19,807 nt of DNA, taken from NCBI GenBank assembly GCA_018818465.1, contig JAHIRU010000086.1:1-19807 (forward strand), read 5' to 3'. A model generated the notes under the pieces. That model did no database searches and was not told the origin of the DNA. It saw only the letters and a list, made by a program, of their open reading frames with translations. This document shows, piece after piece, positions 7,536 through 15,681 of the stretch. The position numbers and the translations under genes are program-made. Source of the DNA: Nanobdellota archaeon. Its GTDB lineage: Archaea; Aenigmatarchaeota; Aenigmatarchaeia; QMZP01. How positions within the stretch are numbered: position 1 is the stretch's first letter; every line of letters begins with the position of its first letter.

Positions 7536-10016
7536 TTATCTAACTTCCTCTCTCCAATCAAGTTTTCCCCAATCAGATTTTGATGGATCTATGCCATCTT
7601 CACCAGCAACAAACTGCACTATTCTTCCTGAAGAATCTTTAACAGTCATATCAGGTTCTACCTTTAGATCCTGTAAAGCATTCACTAAACGTCTCTGCAT
7701 GTAACCAGATTTTCTTGTTCTTAGAGATTTATCCATCAAACCTTCTCTGCCGTTCATTATGTTCCAGAACAACTCAAAAGCGTTTAAACCGTCCTTGAAT
7801 CCGCTTGCAACAAATCCCTTGGATTTTGTTCTTATGTCTCCTTTTTTGAAGTGCGGCAATGTTCTACCAAAGTAGCCGCGTTTTATTCTCTTGCCAAGAA
7901 TTGTCTCCTGTCCAACAACAGCAGCCATCTGAGTAGTATTAATAAATGATCCTTTTGCACCGGATACAGCCATGTGTATTATATCCCCTTTCTTTATGTT
8001 CTTTGATATTATATCCCCAGCTTCACTAACACCGTTTGAAAGTTTATTGAGGATCTGTATCTCGAGAGATTGTTTTGGCGTCATGCCAGGCATTACCTTA
8101 AGCTCTCCTCTTTTGTACTTCTCTATTAAATCATCAGCCTCTTCCTCTGTTTTCTTAATCTTTTCTTTAATTTCTTTGTATGTCTCCTTTGTAACATCAA
8201 GATCTGATATACCGATAGATAATCCTCTTGTCATAAGATAGGCAACAGCCAATCTTCCAGCATTATCAATGAAATCCTTTATTTCGTCTGGCGAATAGAA
8301 TTTGTTTAATTTAGCCAGCACCTTACCTTTCATTGCACCTACCGCTGCTGCATCTATTGCGCCCTTTTCTAAAATACCGTTTTTGATTTTAACCCAGGCA
8401 TCATATTTGCATCCCTCTTTCAAGCAATGATCACAGTGTTTGCAACAGCTTGCTCTGAATTCTATTTCTAGATCTTTGGATAAAAGAAGACTGAATATTT
8501 CTTTACCTGTGAATTTATCCTTGTCTGGCAGTCTTATTTCGATACCAGCGCTTGCTAATAATTGTGAAGCATCTTCTTTGCTTATAACAGTACCTTCTTT
8601 AGTTAGTAGATACATTCCTGTTATTTGGTCAAGATCTAAACCTATTACAGGTCCGCCGAAACGAGGCGAATTTATGTTGTTCTGAACTTGCATCAAAAAT
8701 GTAGCTTCAGCCCTTGCTTCCTCGTTTTGTGGTATGTGCAAGTTCATCTCATCTCCATCAAAATCAGCATTGTAAGGAGGACAAACACTCGGATTCAATC
8801 TGAATGTTTTGTACGGCATTATCTTAATTTTATGAGCCATCATGGATATTCTGTGCAAGCTTGGCTGTCTATTGAACAAAGCTATGTCGCCGTCTCTTAT
8901 CTGCCTTTCAACAAGCCAGCCGGGCTCAATCATTTTAATTAAATCATCTTTATTGTGAGGTGTTATCTTCATTCTCCTGTTATCAGTTCTTTCAACATAA
9001 TTAACTTTACCATCCCTTATCAAATTCTTTATATAGCTTTGATTAACATGCGTTACATATTCTGGCAGTGTTAATTCTTCAGCTATTACTTCAGGTACGC
9101 CAACTTCATTTATTGAAAGTCTTGGATCTGGTGAGATAACTGTTCTTGCAGAAAAGTTAACTCTCTTACCTAGGAGATTTCCTCTTATTCTGCCTTCTTT
9201 TGCTTTTAATCTCTGAATAAGACCTTTTAAAGCTCTGCCAGATCTGTGTCTGGCTAATGGTGCGCCAGTTAATTCATTATCAAAATAGGTTGATATGTGA
9301 TATTGCACAAGTTCTGAGAGATCGTTCAGAATAAAGTCTGGAGCTCCTATGTCTATATTTTCCTTTAAGCTCTGGTTTATTCTTACAACATCAACAAGCT
9401 TGTGTGTTAAGTCATCTTCTGATCTCTCTCCGCTTTCAAGCGTTATAGATGGTCTCATTGTAACTGGTGGTATTGGGAAAAGTGTTAATATAAGCCACTC
9501 CGGTCTTCCACCACCCACGCCAATTCTCTTTAGATCACCGTTTGATATTTTTTCAAAACGTTCACGTATCATTGTAGGCGTTAATTCTGTCTTGTCTTCA
9601 TAATACGCGTACGGTTTTACAAAACTGATTTTCTTTTGATCTGTTTTACAATGAGGGCATTTCTGTGGCTGGATTAATAGCCTCTTTCCAATAACATCAT
9701 CTTTTATCATTATTCTATTGCATTTTATGCATGTTAATTTTAGAAGATAGTAAATGAACTTTGTATAAAGAACCTGAATAACGGGTTTTGCTAGTTCAAG
9801 ATAACCAAAATGTCCTGGACATTCGCCTATTCCACCATTGCATGTTCTGCAGTGAAGTCCTGGATCTATGACACCCAATCGTGGATCCATAACACCGCCT
9901 TCAACAGGATATCCGTCTGTATCGTATAATTCAGAGCTGACTATTCTAACTCTAGCCATTGACCTGATTAAATCAGGCGAAAGTATGCTGAAATCGATTT
10001 CTTTTATATAAGCCAT
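7536..10016 (-). CDS. rpoA1: RNA polymerase subunit A' (Rpo1N)
   Basis: An 826-residue N-terminal part of the largest RNAP subunit, holding the catalytic Mg2+ site. The absolutely conserved NADFDGDE is at residues 416-423, with the three Mg ligands D418, D420 and D422. Zinc sites: clamp C56, C59, C66, H69 (CRTCNGGIGECPGH), a second site C96, C99, C120, C123, and a further Cys/His cluster in FRASCCKHCDHCLKEGCKYD. The lid/rudder region (RIRGNLLGKRVNFSARTVISPDP) and the bridge-helix region (GAKGSFINTTQMAAVVGQ) are present. It ends LDWREEVR, the normal split point before A''. It starts six bases after the rpoB' stop, so the two are probably translationally coupled. Confidence 0.98.
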   Translation of the reverse strand: MAYIKEIDFSILSPDLIRSMARVRIVSSELYDTDGYPVEGGVMDPRLGVIDPGLHCRTCNGGIGECPGHFGYLELAKPVIQVLYTKFIYYLLKLTCIKCNRIMIKDDVIGKRLLIQPQKCPHCKTDQKKISFVKPYAYYEDKTELTPTMIRERFEKISNGDLKRIGVGGGRPEWLILTLFPIPPVTMRPSITLESGERSEDDLTHKLVDVVRINQSLKENIDIGAPDFILNDLSELVQYHISTYFDNELTGAPLARHRSGRALKGLIQRLKAKEGRIRGNLLGKRVNFSARTVISPDPRLSINEVGVPEVIAEELTLPEYVTHVNQSYIKNLIRDGKVNYVERTDNRRMKITPHNKDDLIKMIEPGWLVERQIRDGDIALFNRQPSLHRISMMAHKIKIMPYKTFRLNPSVCPPYNADFDGDEMNLHIPQNEEARAEATFLMQVQNNINSPRFGGPVIGLDLDQITGMYLLTKEGTVISKEDASQLLASAGIEIRLPDKDKFTGKEIFSLLLSKDLEIEFRASCCKHCDHCLKEGCKYDAWVKIKNGILEKGAIDAAAVGAMKGKVLAKLNKFYSPDEIKDFIDNAGRLAVAYLMTRGLSIGISDLDVTKETYKEIKEKIKKTEEEADDLIEKYKRGELKVMPGMTPKQSLEIQILNKLSNGVSEAGDIISKNIKKGDIIHMAVSGAKGSFINTTQMAAVVGQETILGKRIKRGYFGRTLPHFKKGDIRTKSKGFVASGFKDGLNAFELFWNIMNGREGLMDKSLRTRKSGYMQRRLVNALQDLKVEPDMTVKDSSGRIVQFVAGEDGIDPSKSDWGKLDWREEVR

Positions 10017-10022
10017 ATCTGC

Positions 10023-11987
10023 CTATTCTTCTCCCAATATAATTTTTGGATATACATTCATTGCCTTTAATTCATCCAAAGTTAATTTGAAAGCATAAGA
10101 TGTGTTTATCCAAACCACCTCAGATGATTTGCAAGAGCCACAATATATTTTACCTCTCAATACATCGAGTGTAGCAATTAAACCGCATTTTTTACATATC
10201 GGTAGCGAGGTTTTATCTGAATCAAATCTTTCTTTCAATGTTAATGCAGCGCCGTGCCCTAGAAGACATTGCTGCTCCATTTCTCCTATTCTTAATCCAC
10301 CTCTCTTAGCGCGTCCTTCTGTTGGCTGTTTTGTAAGAAGCGTTACAGGGCCTCTTGATCTTGCGTGTATTTTGTTTGCAACCATGTGATCCAATTTCAT
10401 GTAATAGGATAATCCTGTGAATATTAGGACTTTGTAAATTTTTCCAGTTTTGCCATCATAGAGCATCTCTTTACCGTCATCTCTGAATCCTATTTTTTTC
10501 AGTATGCCTCTTATCTCGCCTTCTTTCATATGATTGAATGCTGTTGCACTCAAATCCTTGCCTGACAGAGCAGCTGTTTTTGCTCCAATCAATTCTAATA
10601 GCTGTCCAATTGTCATTCTTGAAGGAATTGCGTGCGGATTGAAAATAATATCTGGAGTTACACCATTGTTTGTGAATGGCATGTCCTCTTGCGGAACAAG
10701 CAAACCTAGAACACCTTTCTGACCGTGTCTTGAAGCAAACTTGTCACCAAGTTCAGGTTGTCTTTCGTCTCTTATTCTTATTTTGTACAGCCTGTTTCCA
10801 TCAGGAGTTTCTGTTACAATAACTTCATCTATTATTCCGCCCTCGCCATATCTTACTGTTACTGATGTCTCTCTCTTGTTCTCTATGTCAGCTGTGAATC
10901 CTTTATCAGATAAGAAACGCAAAGGTGAGACCTTTCCTATTATGACAGAATCTGAAGTTACCTTTGTTTCTAGATTGATAATACCATCTTCTGAAATGTC
11001 TGCATAGGCCTCCTCGCCCCTGTGTCCCTTTATGCCAGGTTCTGGTATCATGACTTCGTCTTCTTGTCCTCCCCAATATCTCTTTTTAATTGTTTCATAT
11101 GTTCTGAAATAATAGGATCTGAATAGTCCTCTTTCAACAGCAGACTTGTTTAAAACGATAGCATCGTTAAGATTAAAACCATCATGGCACATTATAGCAA
11201 CAACTATGTTCTGTCCGCCAGGATATTTTTCTAATATGGTGCTTGTATCTGTGTAAAGAATTGGCTTCTGCGGATATGCAAGAAGATTAAATTTGGTATC
11301 CATTCTTGTAAGGAAATTTGAAGAAACGAAACCAATAGCCTGACCTATCATCTTTACACCATAATTAACCCTGTCTCCTCTGTTGTATTCAGGATATGGT
11401 ATAAATGTAGAAGATATGCCAAGCATAACAACTGGGTTGATTTCCATATGCGTATGTTTTGAGGTAAGATGATTCGGTTCTAATGCTACATAAGCATTTT
11501 CTTCTTCATCAGCATCCAAATACTCTATTAGAGATTTTTTAACAAGATCTTCCCAAGTTAGCTTGTTGTCAAGCATTTGCTGTACATGCATTTCTGTTAA
11601 TCTTGGTTTGCCATTTTCTATTATTATTAAAGGTCTTCTGGCTCTTCCGCCGCCAGTGTTTATTCTTATTTCATTGAATTGGCTGTAATATGAGACATTA
11701 AGCTGATGAGATATCAGATTCATTCTTCTCTTTTTTCTTAAATCATTAATAAATTTCTCAGGTTCTTTTGTATCAGAGATAAATTTACCATTGAAGAAAA
11801 TATCAGTTGGTTCTGATTTTATTGGAGCTGTCTTCATTTTTGGTTGTGCAATTGTTTTAGATTTTTTTGCTTCAACTGTTTTTGCCTTGGTTTTTGAAGC
11901 TTTTGGCTGAACATTCTCTTTCTTTATTTTTTTAACTGCTTCTTTCTTAACAGGCTTCTTTGTTTTTGAAACTTTAGCTTTTTTCAT
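10023..11987 (-). CDS. rpoB1: RNA polymerase subunit B' (Rpo2 C-terminal half)
   Basis: A 654-residue C-terminal half of the split second-largest RNAP subunit. Core motifs: TDIFFNGKFI (the usual start of B'), LRKKRRMNLISHQLNV, IEYLDADEEENAYVAL, HTHMEINPVVMLGI, RNAP core GDKFASRHGQKGVLG, and a C-terminal zinc ribbon (CKKCG ... CGSC) then ELKAMNVYPKIIL. Residues 1 to about 58 are an unusual low-complexity extension made mostly of Lys, Ala, Thr and Val (KKAKVSKTKKPVKKEAVKKI and on), which lies on the surface by inference. It begins 13 bases after the B'' stop, with GGGAAAGTG upstream. Split B is typical of methanogens and many other euryarchaea and DPANN lineages. Confidence 0.97.
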   Translation of the reverse strand: MKKAKVSKTKKPVKKEAVKKIKKENVQPKASKTKAKTVEAKKSKTIAQPKMKTAPIKSEPTDIFFNGKFISDTKEPEKFINDLRKKRRMNLISHQLNVSYYSQFNEIRINTGGGRARRPLIIIENGKPRLTEMHVQQMLDNKLTWEDLVKKSLIEYLDADEEENAYVALEPNHLTSKHTHMEINPVVMLGISSTFIPYPEYNRGDRVNYGVKMIGQAIGFVSSNFLTRMDTKFNLLAYPQKPILYTDTSTILEKYPGGQNIVVAIMCHDGFNLNDAIVLNKSAVERGLFRSYYFRTYETIKKRYWGGQEDEVMIPEPGIKGHRGEEAYADISEDGIINLETKVTSDSVIIGKVSPLRFLSDKGFTADIENKRETSVTVRYGEGGIIDEVIVTETPDGNRLYKIRIRDERQPELGDKFASRHGQKGVLGLLVPQEDMPFTNNGVTPDIIFNPHAIPSRMTIGQLLELIGAKTAALSGKDLSATAFNHMKEGEIRGILKKIGFRDDGKEMLYDGKTGKIYKVLIFTGLSYYMKLDHMVANKIHARSRGPVTLLTKQPTEGRAKRGGLRIGEMEQQCLLGHGAALTLKERFDSDKTSLPICKKCGLIATLDVLRGKIYCGSCKSSEVVWINTSYAFKLTLDELKAMNVYPKIILGEE

Positions 11988-12000
11988 AGCACTTTCCCAA

Positions 12001-13461
12001 TCATGATAGTGAATTTATCAATCCTGCTATCTTTTCATTATCTTCTTCATTCAGTCCTGTGGTTATCTCTGTTAATATTGCCAGATGCTTTCTCAGGCCT
12101 ATAGATGAACCTTCAGGAGTTTCTGCTGGACATAACCTACCCCATTCAGTTGGATGAATCTGCCTGGCATTGAAATGTTCTTGTGTTGATGTTAAAGGTG
12201 AAATAATTGATCTCAAATGCGAAATTGTTTTTATGTAAGAGCTTCTATCCAATCTCTGGGAAATACCTGTTCTTCCTCCAATCCAATTTCCTGTTGCTAT
12301 AGAAGAAATGACCTGTTTTGTTACTGCATTAGCTTCTATTATTCCCTGGATTGTTGGATGCTTGCCTCTTTTTATTAACTTCTGATAGTTGTATGTCATC
12401 TTTGCTAAAAGACCCCATCTGCCTAAAAGGATGGATCTGAATAGCTGTCCTAGAAGTTCTTCAGATGTAAGAAGTCTCTTATTAGAATAATGATCAATAT
12501 CATCACTTGGAACCAAACCAAGTGAAAGGGCAACAATCCTCTTAATTATTTTTGTTAAAAATTGTGCTTTTTCATACCTGTTCTTGATGTCCTGTCCTAT
12601 ATGTGGAAGCAGATATCTATCTAATATCTGTTTAACTCTCTCTTCTCTATAATCTTCAGTAACTCTAAGCTTCTTACCTATGCTCTCGATTGCCTCTTCT
12701 TTGTTCGATACCTCTGTTTCAAAAAGGTTTGTATAGATCTCACTCAGAATTTTTTGATTATCAGAAATGTTATCACATATTTCTTTATCGGTTTCCAAGC
12801 CAAGTGCTTTTAGCAAGACAAAGACAGAAAGTTTTCTTATGTTGGCAAATGATATGAATATATCACCCTCAGGATTTCTTTCAATTATATGTCTCTGTTT
12901 GAAGCCGGATTTTTCTGAATTTATTCTAACAGATATTTCATCCTTTGATTTCTCAAATATTGGTTTGTTTGAAGTTATCTCTTCTATAAGAACTAAAACC
13001 CTTTCAGTTCCATTAACTATAAAATAACCTCCAGGATCATTAGGATCTTCATTCATCTCTATTAGCTTGTTTCTATCCTGTTCGTAAGAAGAACACAGAC
13101 ATGATTTAACCATTATAGGTAGATCGCCTATATGAACCTTTTCTGATTTTTCCTGTATTCCGTTAATTATTGGTGTTATTGTAACGAAAACAGGAGCAGA
13201 ATATGTTAGATTTCTTACTCTTGCTTCGCTTGGGAATATATGTCTTGTTGATCCGTCTGCTTCCTTTATAATAGGATTACTAACAACAACTTTACCGAAT
13301 TTTAGTTTCAGGTCACCTAATTCAGGCGTTAAAGTAACAATATCTATCTCATCTATAATTTTTTGCATGCCTGTCTTAACAAAATTATTAAAAGAATTAA
13401 TTTGAAAATTAGCCCATCCTATTTTTTCTTCAAAATCTTTAATCATAGGCAAATACGACAT
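12001..13461 (-). CDS. rpoB2: RNA polymerase subunit B'' (Rpo2 N-terminal half)
   Basis: The N-terminal half of the split B subunit, 486 residues from ATG 13461. Motifs: QINSFNNFV, PSEARVRNLTYSAPVFV, GGYFIVNGTERVLVLIEE, GNWIGGRTGISQRLDR, SHLRSIISPL and WGRLCPAETPEGSSIGLRKHLAILTEI, where it ends at the normal split point. The frame is open to a TTG at 13545, adding a Cys-containing 28-residue leader (LFHGLCGACPYSPTKQWRND). I prefer ATG 13461 because MSYLPMIKDFEEKIGW fits the family, GGAG stands ten bases before it, and the upstream DNA folds into a hairpin. It follows rpoH in the usual order. Confidence 0.96.
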   Translation of the reverse strand: MSYLPMIKDFEEKIGWANFQINSFNNFVKTGMQKIIDEIDIVTLTPELGDLKLKFGKVVVSNPIIKEADGSTRHIFPSEARVRNLTYSAPVFVTITPIINGIQEKSEKVHIGDLPIMVKSCLCSSYEQDRNKLIEMNEDPNDPGGYFIVNGTERVLVLIEEITSNKPIFEKSKDEISVRINSEKSGFKQRHIIERNPEGDIFISFANIRKLSVFVLLKALGLETDKEICDNISDNQKILSEIYTNLFETEVSNKEEAIESIGKKLRVTEDYREERVKQILDRYLLPHIGQDIKNRYEKAQFLTKIIKRIVALSLGLVPSDDIDHYSNKRLLTSEELLGQLFRSILLGRWGLLAKMTYNYQKLIKRGKHPTIQGIIEANAVTKQVISSIATGNWIGGRTGISQRLDRSSYIKTISHLRSIISPLTSTQEHFNARQIHPTEWGRLCPAETPEGSSIGLRKHLAILTEITTGLNEEDNEKIAGLINSLS

Positions 13462-13486
13462 TTTATCATTTCTCCATTGTTTTGTC

Positions 13487-13515
13487 GGGCTATAGGGACA
13501 TGCCCCGCAAAGCCC
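13487..13515 (-). promoter_or_regulatory. GC-rich stem-loop in the rpoB'' leader
   Basis: In the 99 bases between the rpoH stop and rpoB'' ATG, the RNA can form GGGCT/AGCCC outside and GGGG/TCCC around a CATG loop inside, separated by an internal loop (TTGC opposite TAT). It stands out in an AT-rich genome and ends 25 bases before the ATG. A role in controlling rpoB'' translation, processing or attenuation is inference. Confidence 0.5.
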
Positions 13516-13560
13516 ATGGAAGAGCGTATTTGTCTCTATAGTCAATAAAATAATATAAAC

Positions 13561-13797
13561 CTATTGCTTAACAACTACCCTATAGTATATAGCTTCTCCT
13601 GATACCAATGATTTTCTTTTCACCCTTATGATATCACCTGCTTTACATTTCAATTCATTTAAAACAGCGTCAGAATCTGATATTTTTGGTAGTTGTTCTT
13701 TTGTTATATTAAGTTTCTCTAGAAAGCTATTCTGCTCTTCCCTCGTCATCACTTGATGTTCGGGAATCATTTCGTGTTTTATGACGTCAATCAACAT
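13561..13797 (-). CDS. rpoH: RNA polymerase subunit H (Rpo5)
   Basis: A 78-residue small RNAP subunit, homologous to the C-terminal domain of eukaryotic Rpb5, that sits at the lower jaw. Motifs in order: HEMIPEHQVMTREEQ, KEQLPKISDSDAV, and the C-terminal GDIIRVKRKSLVSGEAIYYRVVV, matching the family's LP-I--DP and GD-I-I-R-S-TAGE-YYR pattern. Full length for archaea. GGTGAT directly precedes the ATG as SD. It heads the polymerase operon. Two TATA-like boxes lie upstream on the same strand (about 13810-13825 and 13884-13900). Confidence 0.97.
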   Translation of the reverse strand: MLIDVIKHEMIPEHQVMTREEQNSFLEKLNITKEQLPKISDSDAVLNELKCKAGDIIRVKRKSLVSGEAIYYRVVVKQ

Positions 13798-13883
13798 ATC
13801 ACCGAATGTATATATTTATATATATTAATGTTAATAAATACTTTTGAAACTTGTTTGTAACAAATTAAATTAAATATAACATA

Positions 13884-13900
13884 GTTATTTATAAGCTTTT
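13884..13900 (-). promoter_or_regulatory. Candidate BRE/TATA of the RNAP operon
   Basis: The minus strand reads AAAAGCTTATAAATAAC, nearly the same as the box before the divergent gene (AAAAGCTTTATAAATAG). Transcription would start near 13868, giving rpoH a leader of about 70 bases with its GGTGAT SD. A second TATA-like tract nearer the gene (about 13810-13825) is an alternative. Confidence 0.45.
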
Positions 13901-13916
13901 CGATCAATTATCTCGC

Positions 13917-13929
13917 TTTACCGGGTAAA
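13917..13929. promoter_or_regulatory. 13-bp palindrome, candidate operator
   Basis: TTTACC-G-GGTAAA is a perfect inverted repeat with a one-base centre, placed between the divergent promoters of rpoH and the gene at 14008. It is 17 bp upstream of the rpoH-side box and about 37 bp upstream of the other. A dimeric regulator site is the natural reading; the regulator is unknown. Confidence 0.45.
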
Positions 13930-13965
13930 ATGCTTATTTATATACAAAAACCCATTAAGAAGCAC

Positions 13966-13982
13966 AAAAGCTTTATAAATAG
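13966..13982 (+). promoter_or_regulatory. BRE/TATA of the unknown gene at 14008
   Basis: AAAAGCTTTATAAATAG; the box centre is about 32 bases before ATG 14008, predicting a leader of roughly six bases. The motif recurs before the kinase gene (AAAAGCTTTAAATAG at 15630-15644). Confidence 0.55.
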
Positions 13983-14007
13983 ATTTAAAAATTAAGTAGT
14001 GGTTACT

Positions 14008-14793
14008 ATGAATAGGAATGATGTAAGTATTAATCATTTTGCTGATGAAGAGTGGGTAAGAAACAGAATTGGAGAATATGAAGATGGTGGTATTATACAG
14101 GAATTTTCAAGCTATTTAGATTTTATGTATTTACAACAACGTTATTTGATGCTTATTCCCAATCACTCAGTTAGCATACTTAACGATTACTCTCCATTTA
14201 TACACAATGAAGATCCTCATGGTAATGTTTTAAAATATCCTAGAAAATACAATGATGGTTTGATAATAAACCCTGTTCATATTTTAGAGTGGATTAATGG
14301 GAGTATAGATATGTTTAAAGGAGGTCCAAATCTTAAAAAAAAGGAAGGATATATTTCTCTATTTAATGAATTAAAAAGATTACATTTATCTGATAGTTCG
14401 GATAGATATAAACGACCTATAGATGTTAGTATTTTATTAGCAGTGGAATCTGCAGAATATGAAGATGTAAAAGATTATAAAATAGATGTTGATGAAAAAG
14501 CTAATAAAAAACCTAAGAAAAAACTAAAAGCCTTATTTTATCCTCATGAAGAAAATAAACCTAAACCGTTAGGTCTTGTGATAGATGTTGATCAAATAGG
14601 TATTAACTGTTTTTTTGATGAGAATATTTTTTCTGGTTTTGTATACGCCGGTCCTTTGGTGAAAGAATTTTACAAAGCAATCGAAAGGGAAATTAAAGAA
14701 ATTGAAGGAACAAATGCTGGTGATGTAGTTATTGAAAATGATGATGAAGCAAGTACTGATCCTCTTGTTGATATAAAAATTGCTTCTTTTTAA
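14008..14793 (+). CDS. Protein of unknown function
   Basis: I do not recognise this protein (261 residues from ATG 14008). There is no signal peptide, membrane helix or known catalytic motif. It has an aromatic-rich N-terminal half (YLDFMYLQQRYLMLIPN, NDYSPFIHNEDPHG), a Lys cluster near the middle (KANKKPKKKLKALF) that splits it in two, a second half beginning PLGLVIDVDQIGINCFF, and an acidic C-terminus (VIENDDEASTD). An in-frame GTG at 13999 lies in the SD-like GTGGT, four bases before ATG, so the ATG is preferred. It converges on a TrmB-like regulator and their stop codons overlap. A link with the regulator and kinase beside it is possible but unproven. Confidence 0.75.
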   Translation: MNRNDVSINHFADEEWVRNRIGEYEDGGIIQEFSSYLDFMYLQQRYLMLIPNHSVSILNDYSPFIHNEDPHGNVLKYPRKYNDGLIINPVHILEWINGSIDMFKGGPNLKKKEGYISLFNELKRLHLSDSSDRYKRPIDVSILLAVESAEYEDVKDYKIDVDEKANKKPKKKLKALFYPHEENKPKPLGLVIDVDQIGINCFFDENIFSGFVYAGPLVKEFYKAIEREIKEIEGTNAGDVVIENDDEASTDPLVDIKIASF

Positions 14794-15587
14794 AGCTGCT
14801 TCCAATTCAAATTAAAATAATCTTTGAATATGTTCACAAATACCGGATTATCCAAGACCAATACTTCATAAGTAAATTCTTTATCTGTTCCTGGAATACC
14901 ACTTTTTTCATCTTTTCCATATTTTATGATTGCAAGGACGTGCTTGTTATCTATTATTTGTCCTCTCATGGAGCCATTATATCCGGTTTTTACATTAACA
15001 CCTATGGATTTTAATCTGTCTATGTTTTCAATTCTAGCTTCATTTTTTGGTTCTCTTAGCAGGTGTTTTATCTTTACTCCGTTTTTAATAAGTTTTTCCA
15101 AGACAGGATAATCTTCTCTTATAAAAGATGCGTCTCCAGAGAACATTAATATTTCCTTTTTTGCTCTGTTTTCGAATTCATGCCTCATGTTAACAGCGTT
15201 CTTTTTCCCGCGTATTGTCCATATTCTCCAGTTATCTTCTGTTGTTGGCTTTGACATGCGTTTTAGAACAGATAGGTCTAATTCTGATGACCTGCCAAGG
15301 AAATTGTCTATTTCTTTGTTGACAGTAGTTCTTTTTCTTTCTAAATAATTCTTTAATGCTAGTTCCATATCATTAGCTTTGCATCTTTGCGGCCTTGTTT
15401 TGGTTACCATAACAAAACCATTGTTTTGGAGCTGTCCTATAGTATCATATACACGCGGTAATGGTATGTTAGCGAGTCTGGAAATCTCTTCTGCTGTGCA
15501 GACACCATGAATGTTTAGAGTTAAATAGGTTCTTGTCTCGTATTCGCTAAAACCTAATTCTCTAAGAAAATTTTCTATATTTTTCAT
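14790..15587 (-). CDS. TrmB-family transcriptional regulator
   Basis: A 265-residue regulator. Residues 1-70 are a winged helix of the TrmB type (LGFSEYETRTYLTLNIHGVCTAEEISRLANIPLPRVYDTIGQLQNNGFV), followed by a helical, charged linker (about 78-105) likely to dimerise. The C-terminal domain (about 120-265: RIWTIRGKKNAVN, EILMFSGDASFIRED, MRGQIIDNKHVLAIIKYG) resembles the phospholipase-D-like effector domain of TrmB proteins, here without an HKD catalytic motif. TrmB members sense sugars and other ligands; the ligand here is unknown. It is divergent from the kinase gene, and mirrored repeats in the shared promoter region suggest it controls both. Its stop overlaps that of the unknown gene. 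Confidence 0.88.
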   Translation of the reverse strand: MKNIENFLRELGFSEYETRTYLTLNIHGVCTAEEISRLANIPLPRVYDTIGQLQNNGFVMVTKTRPQRCKANDMELALKNYLERKRTTVNKEIDNFLGRSSELDLSVLKRMSKPTTEDNWRIWTIRGKKNAVNMRHEFENRAKKEILMFSGDASFIREDYPVLEKLIKNGVKIKHLLREPKNEARIENIDRLKSIGVNVKTGYNGSMRGQIIDNKHVLAIIKYGKDEKSGIPGTDKEFTYEVLVLDNPVFVNIFKDYFNLNWKQL

Positions 15588-15611
15588 AATTCATCGTAAA
15601 ACCTGTTGAAT

Positions 15612-15659
15612 AATATCGCAGAAGTATTTAAAAGCTTTAAATAGCAAAAATCCGATATT
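15612..15659. promoter_or_regulatory. Divergent promoter with mirrored operator-like repeats
   Basis: AATATCG (15612-15618) and CGATATT (15653-15659) form an inverted repeat around a central AAAGCTTT palindrome; each half extends into a TTGAAT-like flank. The centre supplies a TATA-like TTTAAATA for both directions (GCTTTAAATAG for the kinase, GCTTTTAAATAC for the regulator). Each outer repeat therefore lies between a TATA box and its start site, a place where a bound regulator would block transcription. The TrmB-like protein is the obvious candidate. Confidence 0.5.
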
Positions 15660-15681
15660 CAAGCCCTACGGTAGTGATTTC

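Noticed and set aside
13487..13515. rpoB'' leader hairpin as an H/ACA guide RNA
   Set aside because: At 29 nt it is much too short and has no pseudouridylation pocket or kink-turn, although ACA-like bases follow.
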